Shown: positions 45,035 to 56,096, numbered from the stretch's first letter. The stretch: 64,000 nucleotides of DNA from Streptomyces bluensis (GCF_014650715.1 NZ_BMVM01000002.1:186001-250000), one strand, 5' to 3'. Notes: generated by a model from the sequence alone, not told the origin. Numbers and translations: made by a program.

Positions 45035-48000
45035 TGGTCGCCGCCTCCATCATCTTCTCGGTGATCTCGGTCTCGGAGAGACCGGCTCGCTCGGCGGCGT
45101 CCTTGGCGGCGAGCACTGCCTTGTACGTGCTGGGGATGATCTTGCTGAAGCGCTCCACGGACGCGTCCCAGTCCGCGAGCAGCTTCTCGGCGACCGTCGA
45201 GCCGGTCTCCTCCGCGTGGCGGCGCACCACGTCGTGCAGCCACTGCTTGTCGGTGTCGTCCAGGGCCTCGATCGCGCCCAGGTTGCCGGCGTTGACGTTG
45301 TCGCGGTTCAGGTCGATCACGTAGGCGATGCCGCCGGACATGCCGGCCGCGAAGTTACGGCCCGTCTCGCCGAGGACCACCGCGTGGCCGCCGGTCATGT
45401 ACTCGCAGCCGTGGTCGCCCACGCCCTCGGACACCACCAGGGCGCCGGAGTTGCGGACGCAGAACCGCTCGCCCGTACGGCCGCGCAGGAACAGCTCGCC
45501 GCCGGTCGCGCCGTACGCGATGGTGTTGCCCGCGATCGTCGAGTACTCGGCGAGGTGGTCGGCGCCCCGGTCGGGACGGACGATCACCCGGCCGCCGGAG
45601 AGGCCCTTGCCGACGTAGTCGTTGGCGTCGCCCTCCAGGCGCAGCGTCACACCGCGTGGCAGGAAGGCGCCGAACGACTGGCCCGCCGAGCCCGTGAAGG
45701 TGATGTCGATCGTGTCGTCGGGGAGCCCAGCCCCGCCGAACTTCTTCGTCACCTCGTGGCCCAGCATGGTGCCGACGGTGCGGTTGATGTTGCGGACCTT
45801 GACCTGGGCGCGCACCGGCTGGGCGTCCGTCGCGTCCGGAGCGGCCAGCGCGTCCGCCGCGAGCCTGATCAACTCGTTGTCGAGCGCCTTCTCCAGGCCG
45901 TGGTCCTGCGGGACGATCCGGTGGCGCACCGCGCCCTCGGGCAGGGCGGGCACGTGGAACAGCGGCTCCAGGTCCAGGCCCTGCGCCTTCCAGTGGTCGA
46001 CCGCGCGGGTCACATCGAGCGTCTCGGCGTGGCCGACGGCCTCCTCGATCGAGCGGAAGCCCAGCTCGGCGAGGATCTCGCGGACCTCCTCGGCGATGAA
46101 CTGGAAGAAGTTCACGACGTACTCGGCCTTGCCGGTGAACCTCTCCCGCAGGGTCGGGTTCTGGGTGGCGATGCCGACCGGGCAGGTGTCCAGGTGGCAG
46201 ACGCGCATCATGACGCAGCCGGAGACGACGAGCGGCGCGGTCGCGAAACCGAACTCCTCGGCGCCCAGCAGCGCGGCGATGACCACGTCACGGCCGGTCT
46301 TCAGCTGGCCGTCGGTCTGTACGACGATGCGGTCGCGCAGGCCGTTGAGCAGCAGCGTCTGCTGGGTCTCGGCGAGGCCGAGCTCCCAGGGGCCGCCCGC
46401 GTGCTTGAGCGAGGTCAGGGGGGAAGCACCCGTACCGCCGTCGTGGCCGGAGATCAGCACGACGTCCGCGTGTGCCTTCGACACGCCCGCGGCGACCGTG
46501 CCGACGCCCACCTCCGACACCAGCTTCACGTGAATCCGCGCCTGCGGGTTCGCGTTCTTCAGGTCGTGGATCAGCTGGGCCAGGTCCTCGATGGAGTAGA
46601 TGTCGTGGTGCGGCGGCGGGGAGATGAGCCCCACGCCCGGCGTGGAGTGCCGGGTCTTCGCCACCCACGGGTACACCTTGTGGCCGGGCAGCTGGCCGCC
46701 CTCGCCGGGCTTGGCGCCCTGGGCCATCTTGATCTGGATGTCGTCCGCGTTGACGAGGTACTCGGACGTCACGCCGAAGCGGCCGGAGGCGACCTGCTTG
46801 ATGCTCGACCGGCGCGCCGGGTCGTACAGGCGCTCCGGGTCCTCGCCGCCCTCACCGGTGTTGGACTTGCCGCCCAGCTGGTTCATGGCGATGGCGAGCG
46901 TCTCGTGCGCCTCGCGGGAGATCGAGCCGTACGACATCGCGCCGGTCGAGAACCGCTTGACGATCTCGGAGACCGGCTCGACCTCGTCCAGCGGTATCGC
47001 CTGCCGGTCACTCTTGAAGCCGAACAGGCCGCGCAGCGTCATCAGGCGCTCGGACTGCTCGTTCACGCGGTCGGTGTACTTCTTGAAGATGTCGTAGCGA
47101 CCGCTGCGCGTGGAGTGCTGGAGGCGGAAGACCGTCTCCGGGTCGAACAGGTGCGGCTCCCCCTCGCGGCGCCACTGGTACTCGCCGCCTATCTCCAGCG
47201 CGCGGTGCGCCGGGGCGATGCCCGAGGCCGGGTACGCCTTGGCGTGGCGGGCGGCGACCTCCTGGGCGATGACGTCGATGCCGACGCCGCCGATCTTGGT
47301 GGCCGTGCCGTTGAAGTACTTCTCCACGAAGGCGTCGTCGAGACCGACGGCCTCGAAGACCTGGGCACCGCGGTAGGAGGCCACGGTGGAGATGCCCATC
47401 TTGGACATGACCTTGAGGACGCCCTTGCCGAGGGCGTGGATCAGGTTCCGGATGGCCTGCTCGGGCTCGATGCCCGGCAGGAAGGTGCCCGCGCGGACGA
47501 GGTCCTCGACGGACTCCATCGCCAGGTACGGGTTCACGGCCGCGGCGCCGTAGCCGATGAGCAGCGCGACGTGGTGGACCTCGCGGACGTCACCGGCCTC
47601 GACCAGCAGGCCCACGTGGGTGCGCTGCTTGGTGCGGATGAGGTGGTGGTGGACGGCCGCGGTGAGCAGCAGTGACGGGATGGGTGCGTGCTCGGCGTCC
47701 GAGTGGCGGTCGGAGAGGACGATGAGGCGGGCGCCGTTGTCGATGGCGGCGTCGGCCTCGGCGCAGATCTCCTCGATGCGGGCGGCCAGCGCCTGGCCGC
47801 CGCCGCTCACCCGGTACAGGCCCGAGAGGGTCGCGGCCTTCATGCCGGGCATGTCGCCGTCGGCGTTGATGTGGATGAGCTTGGCCAGCTCGTCGTTGTC
47901 GATCACCGGGAAGGGCAGGGTGACCGACCGGCAGGACGCGGCCGTGGGCTCCAGCAGGTTGCCCGCCGGGCCCAGCGAGGAACGCAGGCTGGTGACGAGC

Positions 48001-49622
48001 TCCTCACGGATGGCGTCCAGCGGCGGGTTGGTGACCTGTGCGAACAGCTGGGTGAAGTAGTCGAAGAGCAGCCGGGGGCGCTCGGAGAGGGCCGCGATCG
48101 GCGAGTCCGTACCCATCGAGCCGATGGGCTCGGCGCCGGCCTTGGCCATCGGCGCGAGGAGGACGCGCAGCTCCTCCTCGGTGTACCCGAAGGTCTGCTG
48201 GCGGCGGGTGACCGAGGCGTGGGTGTGCACGATGTGCTCGCGCTCGGGCAGGTCGGACAGCTCGATCTCTCCGGCATCGAGCCACTCCGCGTACGGGTTC
48301 TCCGCGGTGAGCTGGGCCTTGATCTCGTCGTCCTCGATGATGCGGTGCTCGGCGGTGTCGACGAGGAACATACGGCCGGGCTGCAGGCGGCCCTTGCGGA
48401 CGACCTTGGCGGGGTCGATGTCGAGGACGCCGACCTCGGAGCCGAGGACGACGAGGCCCTCGTCGGTGACCCAGTAGCGGCCGGGGCGCAGGCCGTTGCG
48501 GTCCAGCACGGCACCGACCTGGGAGCCGTCGGTGAAGGTGACGCAGGCCGGGCCGTCCCAGGGCTCCATCATCGTGGAGTGGTACTGGTAGAAGGCGCGC
48601 CGGGCGGGGTCCATGGAGTCGTGGTTCTCCCACGCCTCCGGGATCATCATCAGCACGGAGTGCGGCAGCGAGCGGCCGCCGAGGTGGAGCAGTTCCAGGA
48701 CCTCGTCGAAGGAGGCGGAGTCCGACGCCTCGGGCGTGCAGATCGGGAAGATCCGCTCCAGCTTCTCCTGCGGCCCGAACAGGTCGGAGACCAGCTGGGA
48801 CTCGCGGGCGCGCATCCAGTTGCGGTTGCCCATGACCGTGTTGATCTCGCCGTTGTGCGCGATGAAGCGGTACGGGTGGGCGAGCGGCCAGCTCGGGAAG
48901 GTGTTGGTCGAGAAGCGCGAGTGGACCAGCGCGATGGCCGACGCGAACCGGCGGTCGGACAGGTCCGGGAAGAAGGGCTCCAGCTGACCGGTGGTGAGCA
49001 TGCCCTTGTAGACAATGGTCCGCGCGGACAGCGACGGGAAGTAGACGTCGGCCTCGCGCTCGGCGCGCTTGCGCAGCACGAAGGCCTTGCGGTCGAGGTC
49101 GATGCCCGTGCTGACGCCGTCGGTCACGAAGAGCTGGCGGAAGGCGGGCATCGTCGAGCGGGCGGTGGCGCCGAGGAGTTCGGGGGCGACCGGCACCTCG
49201 CGCCAGCCGAGGACGGTCAGGCCCTCGTCGGCGGCGATCGTCTCGATCCGCGAGACGGCGTCCTCGGCCCCGTTGTCCGGGAGGAAGGCGATGCCGACCG
49301 CGTAGGCGCCGGCCTCGGGCAGCTTGAATCCGGCCACCTCGCGGAAGAAGGCGTCGGGTACCTGGGAGAGGATTCCGGCGCCGTCGCCGGAGTCGGGCTC
49401 GGAGCCGGTGGCACCGCGGTGCTCCAGGTTGCGCAGCACGGTGAGGGCCTGTTCAACCAGGGTGTGGGACGCCTCGCCGGTGAGGGTCGCGACGAAGCCG
49501 ACGCCGCACGCGTCATGCTCGTTGCGGGGGTCGTACATACCCTGCGCAGCAGGGCGAGCATCCATGAACGACCACTTCTGGCCATTCGCGGAGTGCTGGG
49601 ACGGCTGGCGCGGCGTACGCAT
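45027..49622 (-). CDS. gltB: Glutamate synthase large subunit
   Basis: Protein of 1531 residues. The N-terminal glutaminase domain has the nucleophile Cys39 in [10 protein letters not shown] after a short propeptide. The central domain and FMN-binding synthase domain (about 850-1250) include [13 protein letters not shown] and [18 protein letters not shown] 3Fe-4S site lies in [15 protein letters not shown], and the C-terminal beta-helix follows. ATG 49622 with GGGAGAG upstream. First gene of gltB-gltD. A possible GlnR box lies 68-83 bp upstream. Confidence 0.97.
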   Translation of the reverse strand: MRTPRQPSQHSANGQKWSFMDARPAAQGMYDPRNEHDACGVGFVATLTGEASHTLVEQALTVLRNLEHRGATGSEPDSGDGAGILSQVPDAFFREVAGFKLPEAGAYAVGIAFLPDNGAEDAVSRIETIAADEGLTVLGWREVPVAPELLGATARSTMPAFRQLFVTDGVSTGIDLDRKAFVLRKRAEREADVYFPSLSARTIVYKGMLTTGQLEPFFPDLSDRRFASAIALVHSRFSTNTFPSWPLAHPYRFIAHNGEINTVMGNRNWMRARESQLVSDLFGPQEKLERIFPICTPEASDSASFDEVLELLHLGGRSLPHSVLMMIPEAWENHDSMDPARRAFYQYHSTMMEPWDGPACVTFTDGSQVGAVLDRNGLRPGRYWVTDEGLVVLGSEVGVLDIDPAKVVRKGRLQPGRMFLVDTAEHRIIEDDEIKAQLTAENPYAEWLDAGEIELSDLPEREHIVHTHASVTRRQQTFGYTEEELRVLLAPMAKAGAEPIGSMGTDSPIAALSERPRLLFDYFTQLFAQVTNPPLDAIREELVTSLRSSLGPAGNLLEPTAASCRSVTLPFPVIDNDELAKLIHINADGDMPGMKAATLSGLYRVSGGGQALAARIEEICAEADAAIDNGARLIVLSDRHSDAEHAPIPSLLLTAAVHHHLIRTKQRTHVGLLVEAGDVREVHHVALLIGYGAAAVNPYLAMESVEDLVRAGTFLPGIEPEQAIRNLIHALGKGVLKVMSKMGISTVASYRGAQVFEAVGLDDAFVEKYFNGTATKIGGVGIDVIAQEVAARHAKAYPASGIAPAHRALEIGGEYQWRREGEPHLFDPETVFRLQHSTRSGRYDIFKKYTDRVNEQSERLMTLRGLFGFKSDRQAIPLDEVEPVSEIVKRFSTGAMSYGSISREAHETLAIAMNQLGGKSNTGEGGEDPERLYDPARRSSIKQVASGRFGVTSEYLVNADDIQIKMAQGAKPGEGGQLPGHKVYPWVAKTRHSTPGVGLISPPPHHDIYSIEDLAQLIHDLKNANPQARIHVKLVSEVGVGTVAAGVSKAHADVVLISGHDGGTGASPLTSLKHAGGPWELGLAETQQTLLLNGLRDRIVVQTDGQLKTGRDVVIAALLGAEEFGFATAPLVVSGCVMMRVCHLDTCPVGIATQNPTLRERFTGKAEYVVNFFQFIAEEVREILAELGFRSIEEAVGHAETLDVTRAVDHWKAQGLDLEPLFHVPALPEGAVRHRIVPQDHGLEKALDNELIRLAADALAAPDATDAQPVRAQVKVRNINRTVGTMLGHEVTKKFGGAGLPDDTIDITFTGSAGQSFGAFLPRGVTLRLEGDANDYVGKGLSGGRVIVRPDRGADHLAEYSTIAGNTIAYGATGGELFLRGRTGERFCVRNSGALVVSEGVGDHGCEYMTGGHAVVLGETGRNFAAGMSGGIAYVIDLNRDNVNAGNLGAIEALDDTDKQWLHDVVRRHAEETGSTVAEKLLADWDASVERFSKIIPSTYKAVLAAKDAAERAGLSETEITEKMMEAATNG

Positions 49623-49689
49623 CGGCTCTCCCGTCGTCGTCAGTGGCATATAGCAGGTGCCGAGGGACGACGCTGGCCCTCTGCGCAAA

Positions 49690-49705
49690 ATTTCGTGCAG
49701 GTTAC
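49690..49705 (-). promoter_or_regulatory. Candidate GlnR box upstream of gltB
   Basis: Minus strand GTAAC-CTGCAC-GAAAT matches the GlnR half-site gTnAC-n6-GaAAC in all but the last base. A GGTTC/GAACC inverted repeat lies just upstream (49716-49729). Nitrogen control of gltB is plausible. Confidence 0.4.
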
Positions 49706-49950
49706 ATGATGGAACGGTTCTCGGGAACCGGGACAGTTCGTTCCAACATGCGGGACGCCGCTGGCGCGCGGCGCGGGTACCGCGCGCGGCGGCGGAGTCA
49801 GGGGGAGCCGGACGGACAGATCAATGCCCGTCGGCTCGGGATGTACAGAGGAGGGCGTCACCCACCATGGAGTGCGGAGCGAGCGTCATTGCCCGGCGGC
49901 GCTTACGGCTCATGCCCAGTGGTTAAGCATTCGAAACCGTCTGGTAACGA

Positions 49951-49978
49951 CTACTTATGCGGCCTCCCGCATAGGTAG
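49951..49978 (-). terminator. Hairpin terminator of the VIT1-type transporter gene
   Basis: 12-bp arms CTACTTATGCGG and CCGCATAGGTAG (one G-T wobble) with loop CCTC, 24 bp past the stop codon. Confidence 0.75.
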
Positions 49979-50001
49979 AGAGCCGCCCCAGAGCCGACTC
50001 A

Positions 50002-50730
50002 TCATAGGGCCGCACCGAACAAACTGCCCAGAGCGTACGTCACACCCGCCGCGGCACCGCCGAGCGCGAGCTGCCGCAGCCCGCTGAACCACCAGGTCCG
50101 TGCCGTCACCCTGGCCACGACCGCACCGCATCCGAAGAGCCCGGCGAGCGCCAGCAGCACGGCGGGCCACAGGACCGTCGCGCCGAGCAGGTACGGCAGC
50201 ACGGGGAGCAGCGCGCCCAGGGCGAAGGAACCGAAGGACGAGACGGCGGCTACGGTCGGTGAGGGCAGATCGCCGGGATCGATGCCCAGTTCCTCACGGG
50301 CATGGATCTCCAGTGCCTGCTCGGGATCGTGCGACAGCTGCCTGGCGACCTTCCGCGCGAGCTCCGGCTCGACGCCCCGGCTGACGTAGAGCGCGGCGAG
50401 CTCCTGTTCCTCGTCCTCCGGATGTCTCCTCAACTCCCGCCGCTCGACGTCGAGTTCGGCCTGCACGAGGTCGCGCTGCGAGGCGACCGAGGTGTACTCA
50501 CCCGCGGCCATGGAGAAGGCCCCCGCGGCGAGCCCCGCGAGTCCGGTAAGGATGATCGTCTGCTGTCCGACGGCCCCTCCGGCGACTCCACTCATGAGGG
50601 CCAGGTTGGACACGAGCCCGTCCATGGCCCCGAAGACGGCCGGACGCAGCCAGCCACCGTTCACGTCCCGGTGCGTGTGGTTGTCCCGGTGCGCTTCGTG
50701 CAGCGTCGCCTCGGTTTCGATGATGGCCAC
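50002..50730 (-). CDS. VIT1/CCC1 family iron/manganese transporter
   Basis: Protein of 242 residues. VIT1/CCC1 fold: WLRPAVFGAMDGLVSNLALM (first helix), AGAFSMAAGEYTSVASQRD (second helix with metal-binding Glu), a Glu-rich cytoplasmic metal-binding domain (about 90-155) and three C-terminal helices. The family exports or compartmentalises Fe2+/Mn2+. GTG 50730 is the first codon of the homology. It is divergent from the ADP-ribosylglycohydrolase operon across 411 bp. Confidence 0.92.
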   Translation of the reverse strand: MAIIETEATLHEAHRDNHTHRDVNGGWLRPAVFGAMDGLVSNLALMSGVAGGAVGQQTIILTGLAGLAAGAFSMAAGEYTSVASQRDLVQAELDVERRELRRHPEDEEQELAALYVSRGVEPELARKVARQLSHDPEQALEIHAREELGIDPGDLPSPTVAAVSSFGSFALGALLPVLPYLLGATVLWPAVLLALAGLFGCGAVVARVTARTWWFSGLRQLALGGAAAGVTYALGSLFGAAL

Positions 50731-51141
50731 GATTCAGGTCCCCCTCGGATGCCGTCGACTCTCTTCAGTCCTCTTCAACACCCGAACGTACGCGCGGAAA
50801 ATCGCTCCTGCCAGCAAGGTAGGCCGTACTTACCTGCGCATCTCAGGATGCGGGCCGGTGGTTTCAAGGCAACACACACCGTCGTCCGCTCATTCGTACA
50901 GGGTTCCGCACAGATGTCGACCGGGTGATTGGCGGGGATTCCGGAAGCCGGTGGGGCGCCCGGTGTGGCAAAGATCCGAAGAGCGGATCAACTACTCGCG
51001 GCTCAGCGGTGCCGGGGACGTACGCGTGCGTTCCCGCGTCGTTCGGTGCGTGCTCTCGGCGTCGCCGGGGTGCGTGCCGGACGGCACGGGGACGTACCCG
51101 GACTTTCCCTGGAGTCGCTCAGGCCCTCAGAGAGGCATCGT
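50731..51141. other. Divergent region between the transporter and the ARH operon
   Basis: 411 bp, no gene supported. A 5-bp inverted repeat AGGTA-N9-TACCT lies at about 50817-50835 near the transporter promoter. The right part is Arg-rich only in overlapping frames and looks non-coding. Confidence 0.55.
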
Positions 51142-52200
51142 ATGGCTGCCATCGCCTGCATTCCCTCGGTCCCGGCGCCCGGGGACGCCACCGGTCTGCG
51201 CGAGCGGGCGCGCGGCGCGCTGCTCGGGCTCGCCGTCGGGGACGCGCTCGGCGCACCCGCCGAGAACATGAAGCCGTCGGAGATCCGTGCGCGCTGGGGC
51301 CGGATCACGGGGTACGTGGCCGAGCGCCCCTGCGGCACGGACGACACCGAGTACGCGATCTTCTCCGGGCTGCTGCTGGCCCGGCACGGGTCGGCGCTCA
51401 CGGCCCGGCACGTGGAGTCGGCCTGGCACCAGTGGATCGCGGACCGCGACGAGGGCCCGTTCCGCGGCGCGGGCTTCAGCGAGCGCGGCACGCTGGAGAA
51501 CCTGCGCCGGGGCCTCGCCGCACCGATCTCCGCCCAGCACCGGCACGCGTGGAGCGACGGACTGGCCATAAGGGCCGCGCCCTTCGGTGTCTTCGCGGCG
51601 GGCCGCCCGGCGGAAGCGGCCCGGCTGGTCGCCATCGACGGTTCGGTGAGCCACGACGGCGAGGGCATCTACGGCGGCCAGGCGGTCGCGGCGGGCGTGG
51701 CGGCCGCGATGGGGGGCGCCCCGACGATCGCCGTGATCGCCTCGGCCCTGGCGGTCGTCCCGGACGACTCCTGGACCGCCCGCTCCCTGCGCCGGGCGGT
51801 GGCGGCGGCCCATCTCGGCGAGCGCGCGGTCCGCTCCGCCGTGGTGATCGGCGGCTACCCCTGGACGGACCTGGCACCGGAGGCCGTCGCCCTGGCCTTC
51901 GGCGCGTACGCGGCGGCCGACGGCGACTTCGCGGAGTCGGTGCTCACGGCCGTCAACATGGGGCGCGACGCCGACACGACGGCGGCCGTCGCGGGCGCGC
52001 TGGCCGGCGCCACCCGGGGCGTCTCGGCGATCCCGCCGGCCTGGGCGGCGGCGATCGGCCCGGCGCGGGGCAGCTGCCTGCCCTCGATGGAGGGCCACCA
52101 CGTCCTGGACATCGCGGAGTTGCTGACCCCGGACGAGTCTCCCAAGTGGGCGCCCGGACTGTACGTGCTCGCCGGGGGCGAGAAGGAGGTAAGGCCGTGA
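51142..52200 (+). CDS. ADP-ribosylglycohydrolase family protein 1 (complete active-site motifs)
   Basis: Protein of 352 residues. The all-alpha ARH/DraG fold has both metal-binding motifs: N-terminal GDALGAP and TDDTEYAIF, and C-terminal NMGRDADTTAAVAGALAG. The family removes ADP-ribose from proteins or hydrolyses related ribosides using two Mg2+. ATG 51142 follows AGAGAGG. First of four adjacent ARH-family genes; the stop overlaps the next start (GTGA). Substrate unknown. Confidence 0.9.
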   Translation: MAAIACIPSVPAPGDATGLRERARGALLGLAVGDALGAPAENMKPSEIRARWGRITGYVAERPCGTDDTEYAIFSGLLLARHGSALTARHVESAWHQWIADRDEGPFRGAGFSERGTLENLRRGLAAPISAQHRHAWSDGLAIRAAPFGVFAAGRPAEAARLVAIDGSVSHDGEGIYGGQAVAAGVAAAMGGAPTIAVIASALAVVPDDSWTARSLRRAVAAAHLGERAVRSAVVIGGYPWTDLAPEAVALAFGAYAAADGDFAESVLTAVNMGRDADTTAAVAGALAGATRGVSAIPPAWAAAIGPARGSCLPSMEGHHVLDIAELLTPDESPKWAPGLYVLAGGEKEVRP

Positions 52201-53504
52201 CAGCACTCGCGCCATGGGACGAAGGAACAACCGGAGCCTCACTCGGACCCGCAGCCGCCAACGACGAGACCGCCCCACAGGGGCCACCCGCACCCGAAGA
52301 CGAAAGCCGCACGGGCGGTGCGGGCGGGAATCAAAACCCGGCCGAAGGCGAAGCCGAGGCCGACACGACCACGCACCCCCCGGAGGGCCACCGCATTCAG
52401 GGCCTCCTCCTCGGGCTCGCCGCCGGTGACGCCGCCGGGTGGCCCGCCGCGCGGCACCGGGCCGCCCGGATGCCGGAGTGGACACGACGGCTCACCCGCG
52501 AACTGGACACGTTCGCCGAGCAGAACGCGACCACCACGCTGCCCGTGCCCATCGCGCTCAACCAGCCGCCGGAACCGCTCAGGCTCGGGCCCTCCGACGA
52601 CGCGGAGTGGGCGGTGTTCGCGGCGGAGGCCGTGCTGCGGGCCGGGGACTGCGGTGCGCTCGGCGACCTCAGCCGGGCCCGGCGGATGCGCGCGGCGATC
52701 GACCTGTCCTGGAACGCCGTCGCCAGCGAGGTCGCGGCCGCCGCCGAGCGGGCACCCGAGGTCGAGTCGGCCGTCCTGCCGCTGCGCGCCCGCATCTCCG
52801 TACGCGCCGGACTCGGCAACCTCGCCGCCGGACTGCGCCCGCCCGCCACGGGTCACGACAACCCGCACTACTTCGACGACGCCGCCTGCGTACGAGCCTG
52901 TGTGCTCGCCATCGCCCACACCGGGGACCCCGAACGCGCCGCCGAGCTGGCCGAGTTCGACGCGCGCTACACGCAGGACGGCGACGGCGTGCACGGCGCC
53001 CGCGCCATGGGCGCCGCGCTCGCGCTCGCGCTCGACGGCGCGGACGTGGACGCCTGTGTGGCGGCGGCGCTCACCGAGCTTCCGGCGGAGACGGAGATCG
53101 GCCGCAACGCCCGGCACGCGGTGCGCCTCGCCCAGGACCACGCAAGCGAAGGAACCTTCGCTCTCGTGCCCCTCCTGGAGCACCAGATCGTCGACCACGT
53201 CTACAGCTACGGCATCGCGGCGGCCGAGACCGTCCCCGTCGCCCTGGCGCTCGCCACCGCCGCCCGCGGCCGGATCGCCGAGGCCGTACCCGCCGCCGCC
53301 TGCCTGTCCCGTGTCGCCGACTCCGCCCCCGCCCTCGTCGGCGCCCTGACCGGCGCGCTCGGCGGCGACACCGCCATCCCGGCCACATGGCGGGACGCCT
53401 GCCGCACCCTCTCCGGCTGCGCGCTGCCCCGCCTCACCGGTACGGATCTCGTACACCTCGCCGAACTCCTCGCAGCCACGGAACTGGCCGCCCCAGGTGA
53501 ATGA
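52197..53504 (+). CDS. ADP-ribosylglycohydrolase family protein 2 (degenerate active site)
   Basis: Protein of 435 residues. ARH fold with an added acidic, low-complexity N-terminus of about 65 residues. The N-terminal motifs have become GDAAGWPA and SDDAEWAVF (Thr lost). The C-terminal DxDT metal motif is replaced (CLSRVADSAPALVGALTGAL). Catalysis is therefore doubtful; a binding or regulatory role is possible. GTG 52197 has a near-perfect ribosome site AAGGAGGT. Overlaps gene 1 by 4 bp. Confidence 0.85.
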   Translation: MTALAPWDEGTTGASLGPAAANDETAPQGPPAPEDESRTGGAGGNQNPAEGEAEADTTTHPPEGHRIQGLLLGLAAGDAAGWPAARHRAARMPEWTRRLTRELDTFAEQNATTTLPVPIALNQPPEPLRLGPSDDAEWAVFAAEAVLRAGDCGALGDLSRARRMRAAIDLSWNAVASEVAAAAERAPEVESAVLPLRARISVRAGLGNLAAGLRPPATGHDNPHYFDDAACVRACVLAIAHTGDPERAAELAEFDARYTQDGDGVHGARAMGAALALALDGADVDACVAAALTELPAETEIGRNARHAVRLAQDHASEGTFALVPLLEHQIVDHVYSYGIAAAETVPVALALATAARGRIAEAVPAAACLSRVADSAPALVGALTGALGGDTAIPATWRDACRTLSGCALPRLTGTDLVHLAELLAATELAAPGE

Positions 53505-53511
53505 TTCGGAC

Positions 53512-54720
53512 ATGAAGCGCACTTCAGATACGACGTCAGAACCAACACCCACACACGACACTCCGTATGAACGGGAAGCGAGCCCGGCCTTGGACGAACG
53601 CATCACCCGCGCCCTGGTCGGCGCGGCCGTCGGCGACGCCCTCGGGGGCCCCGTCGAGGGCTACTCCCCCGAGCAGATCACCGAACGCCACGGCGGCCGT
53701 GTGCACGGCGTCGTCGGCCCCTGGAACGGCGACAACTGGCGCACCGCCCGCCCCATCGCCCCATACCACAAGGGCGACGGACACGTCACCGACGACACCC
53801 TCATGACCCACGCGCTGATCCGCGTGTACGCCACGGTCCGCGACCACCTCGACGCGTACGCCGTCGCCGGGCACCTGGTCCCCGACCTGATGACGACCCC
53901 GCGCTGGATCCCCGAACTCCAAACGGAGGCACTGCCGTTGCAGCGGATCTTCCTCGCGGAGAAGTGGCTGGTGGCCCGCCTCCACTACGGCCATGTCGAC
54001 CCGCGCGAGGCCGGAGTCGGCAACATCGTCAACTGCGGTGCCGCGATGTACATGGCGCCGGTCGGACTGGTCAACGCGGCCAATCCGCGCGGCGCGTACG
54101 CCGAGGCGCTCGACGTGGCGGGCGCCCACCAGTCGTCGTACGGCAGGGAGGCGGCCGGGGTGTTCGCGGCGGCCGTGGCGGCGGCGTGCGCGCCGGGCGC
54201 GACCCCGGACTCGGTGGTCGCGGCTTGTCTGTCGCTGGCCAAGGACGGCACCCGTGCCGCGATCGAGACCGTCTGCGAAGTCGCCGCCCGCCACACGGAC
54301 TTCGAGTCGGCGCTGAAGCCACTGCGCGAGGCGGTGACCCCGTACGACACGGTGGGCCCCGACTACCGCTCCCCCTCGCTGGGCGCCCGCCGCCCCTCCC
54401 GGCTGCACGCCATCGAGGAACTCCCCATCGCGCTGGGCATGTTGGTGGTGGCCCGCGGCGACTACCGGCACGCCGTGCTCGGCTCGGTGAACTACGGCCG
54501 CGACTGCGACTCCATCGCCACGATGTCCGGTGCCCTCGCGGGCGCGCTCGGCTCGGACGTTCCCCCCGACTGGGCGAAGCAGGTCGCGGAGGCCAGCCGT
54601 CTGGACCTGCACACCCCGGCGGCGGTCCTCGCGGAGGTGGCGCGCGAGGTCTTCGAACGGGATGTACAGCGCCGGAGGGCGCACGAGGACGCCTTCGCGA
54701 CCCTGGCGGCCGGCCGGTGA
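53512..54720 (+). CDS. ADP-ribosylglycohydrolase family protein 3
   Basis: Protein of 402 residues. Active-site motifs are GDALGGPVEGY, VTDDTLMTHAL and the C-terminal NYGRDCDSIATMSGALAG (D-x-D-S), so it is probably active. HYGHVDPREAGVGNIVNCGA is a further conserved stretch. ATG 53512 chosen (AGGTGA upstream). GTG 53497, overlapping the previous gene, is an alternative that adds five residues. Ends in GTGA overlap with gene 4. Confidence 0.88.
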   Translation: MKRTSDTTSEPTPTHDTPYEREASPALDERITRALVGAAVGDALGGPVEGYSPEQITERHGGRVHGVVGPWNGDNWRTARPIAPYHKGDGHVTDDTLMTHALIRVYATVRDHLDAYAVAGHLVPDLMTTPRWIPELQTEALPLQRIFLAEKWLVARLHYGHVDPREAGVGNIVNCGAAMYMAPVGLVNAANPRGAYAEALDVAGAHQSSYGREAAGVFAAAVAAACAPGATPDSVVAACLSLAKDGTRAAIETVCEVAARHTDFESALKPLREAVTPYDTVGPDYRSPSLGARRPSRLHAIEELPIALGMLVVARGDYRHAVLGSVNYGRDCDSIATMSGALAGALGSDVPPDWAKQVAEASRLDLHTPAAVLAEVAREVFERDVQRRRAHEDAFATLAAGR

Positions 54721-56096
54721 CCGCCCTGCGCCTGACCTGGGTGCAGCCGGAGGACCTCCTCGGTCACGAACTGCGGCAGGCCGCCCAGGACGGCCGCGAG
54801 CCGTCGGCGATCGCCGCGCGCTGGACCGCGGCCGGGGGCCCGCCGGCCCCGCACCGCGACGGCGCGTCACCGGAGCCCGTGTCGCCGTACCTGCGGCTGC
54901 TCGCCGAGGACCTGCTGGACGAACTGGCCGATCTGCCCAGCGGATTGCGGGAGACGGAGCCGACGGAGCTCGACGGGATCCGCGCCCTGTGCCCCGAGTG
55001 GCCGACCGCGAAGGACCGGCACGTCCCGGCCGGCCACCTCGCCCGCCTGGAGGCCGCGTGGCTCGGCCGGGCCGCGGGCTGTCTCCTCGGCAAACCCGTG
55101 GAAAAGCTCCCCCTCCACGCCATCCGCGCGCTCGCCCGGGCCACCGGCAACTGGCCCTTGAACACCTGGTTCACCGCCCGCGGCCTGCCCGCCGACCTCG
55201 CGGCCGCCCACCCCTGGAACCGCCGCTCGGCCACCACCTCCCTCGCCGAGAACATCGACGGCATGCCCGAGGACGACGACCTCAACTACCCCCTGCTCAA
55301 CCTGCTGTTGCTGCGACGCCACGGCCCCGGGTTCACCACCGCCGACGTGGCCCGGCACTGGCTCGACGAACTGCCCGCGGGCCGTACCTTCACCGCCGAA
55401 CGCGTCGCCTACCGCAACCTCCTCAGCGGCATCGCCCCACCGCGCACGGCCCGCCACCGCAACCCGTTCCGTGAGTGGATCGGCGCCCTCATCCGCGCCG
55501 ACGTCCACGGGTGGACCCACCCGGGCGACCCCGCGACCGCGGCCGGACAGGCCCACCGCGACGCGGTCCTCACCCACACGGCGAACGGCGTCTACGCGGC
55601 CATGTTCGCCGCCGCCGTCATCGCCGAGGCCGCCGCCGGAACCCACGACGTCCACCACTGCCTGCGCACCGGACTGCGGGTCGTGCCGCCCGGCTCCCGT
55701 CTGGCCGGAGCGGTCCGCCACGCGATCCAACTGGCCCAGGATCACCGGGACTTCGAAACAGTGGTCGACCGGCTCCACCTCACCCACGCCGACTACCACT
55801 GGGTCCACGCCGTCCCCAACACCGCCCTGCTCGCCGCCGCCCTCACCCATGCGGACGGCGACTTCACCGGCTCCATCTGCCGTGCGGTGTCGGGCGGCCT
55901 GGACACCGACTCGGTCGGCGCGACGGCGGGCAGCATCGCGGGTCTCCTCGCCGGAGACCCCGCCGGACTGCCGCAGCGCTGGACCCTGCCCCTGAAGAAC
56001 CGGCTCGCCACCTCCGTCGCCGACTTCAACGGCATCGGCTTCGACGCCCTCGCCCAGCTCACCCTCCGGGAGACGACACCTCGATGCACGAAGTGA
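54717..56096 (+). CDS. ADP-ribosylglycohydrolase family protein 4 (PEDDDxNY type)
   Basis: Protein of 459 residues. The N-terminal 110 residues are unique. The ARH domain then has GRAAGCLLGKPVEKLP, MPEDDDLNYPLLNLLLL and SGGLDTDSVGATAGSIAG. It lacks the classical GD at the first motif but keeps acidic clusters, a variant I associate with nucleoside- or riboside-processing ARH relatives. GTG 54717 overlaps gene 3. Its last 13 bp overlap the CoA-transferase start. Confidence 0.86.
   Translation: MTALRLTWVQPEDLLGHELRQAAQDGREPSAIAARWTAAGGPPAPHRDGASPEPVSPYLRLLAEDLLDELADLPSGLRETEPTELDGIRALCPEWPTAKDRHVPAGHLARLEAAWLGRAAGCLLGKPVEKLPLHAIRALARATGNWPLNTWFTARGLPADLAAAHPWNRRSATTSLAENIDGMPEDDDLNYPLLNLLLLRRHGPGFTTADVARHWLDELPAGRTFTAERVAYRNLLSGIAPPRTARHRNPFREWIGALIRADVHGWTHPGDPATAAGQAHRDAVLTHTANGVYAAMFAAAVIAEAAAGTHDVHHCLRTGLRVVPPGSRLAGAVRHAIQLAQDHRDFETVVDRLHLTHADYHWVHAVPNTALLAAALTHADGDFTGSICRAVSGGLDTDSVGATAGSIAGLLAGDPAGLPQRWTLPLKNRLATSVADFNGIGFDALAQLTLRETTPRCTK

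Larger units (their letters stand above)
49623..50001. other. Intergenic region between gltB and the VIT1-type transporter
   Basis: About 380 bp without a credible gene. Contains the gltB promoter region (candidate GlnR box, TATAT at about 49648-49652) and the terminator of the transporter gene (49951-49978). Confidence 0.6.

Noticed and set aside
44961..47675. A 904-codon open frame antisense to gltB
   Set aside because: Composition is that of a shadow frame in high-GC DNA (Arg/Val/Gly/Leu-rich, no domains), and gltB on the other strand is unambiguous.
50813..50840. DtxR/IdeR-type iron box before the VIT1-type transporter
   Set aside because: AGGT/ACCT arms are separated by 11 bp instead of 7 as in the 19-bp iron box, so the match is poor despite the attractive gene context.
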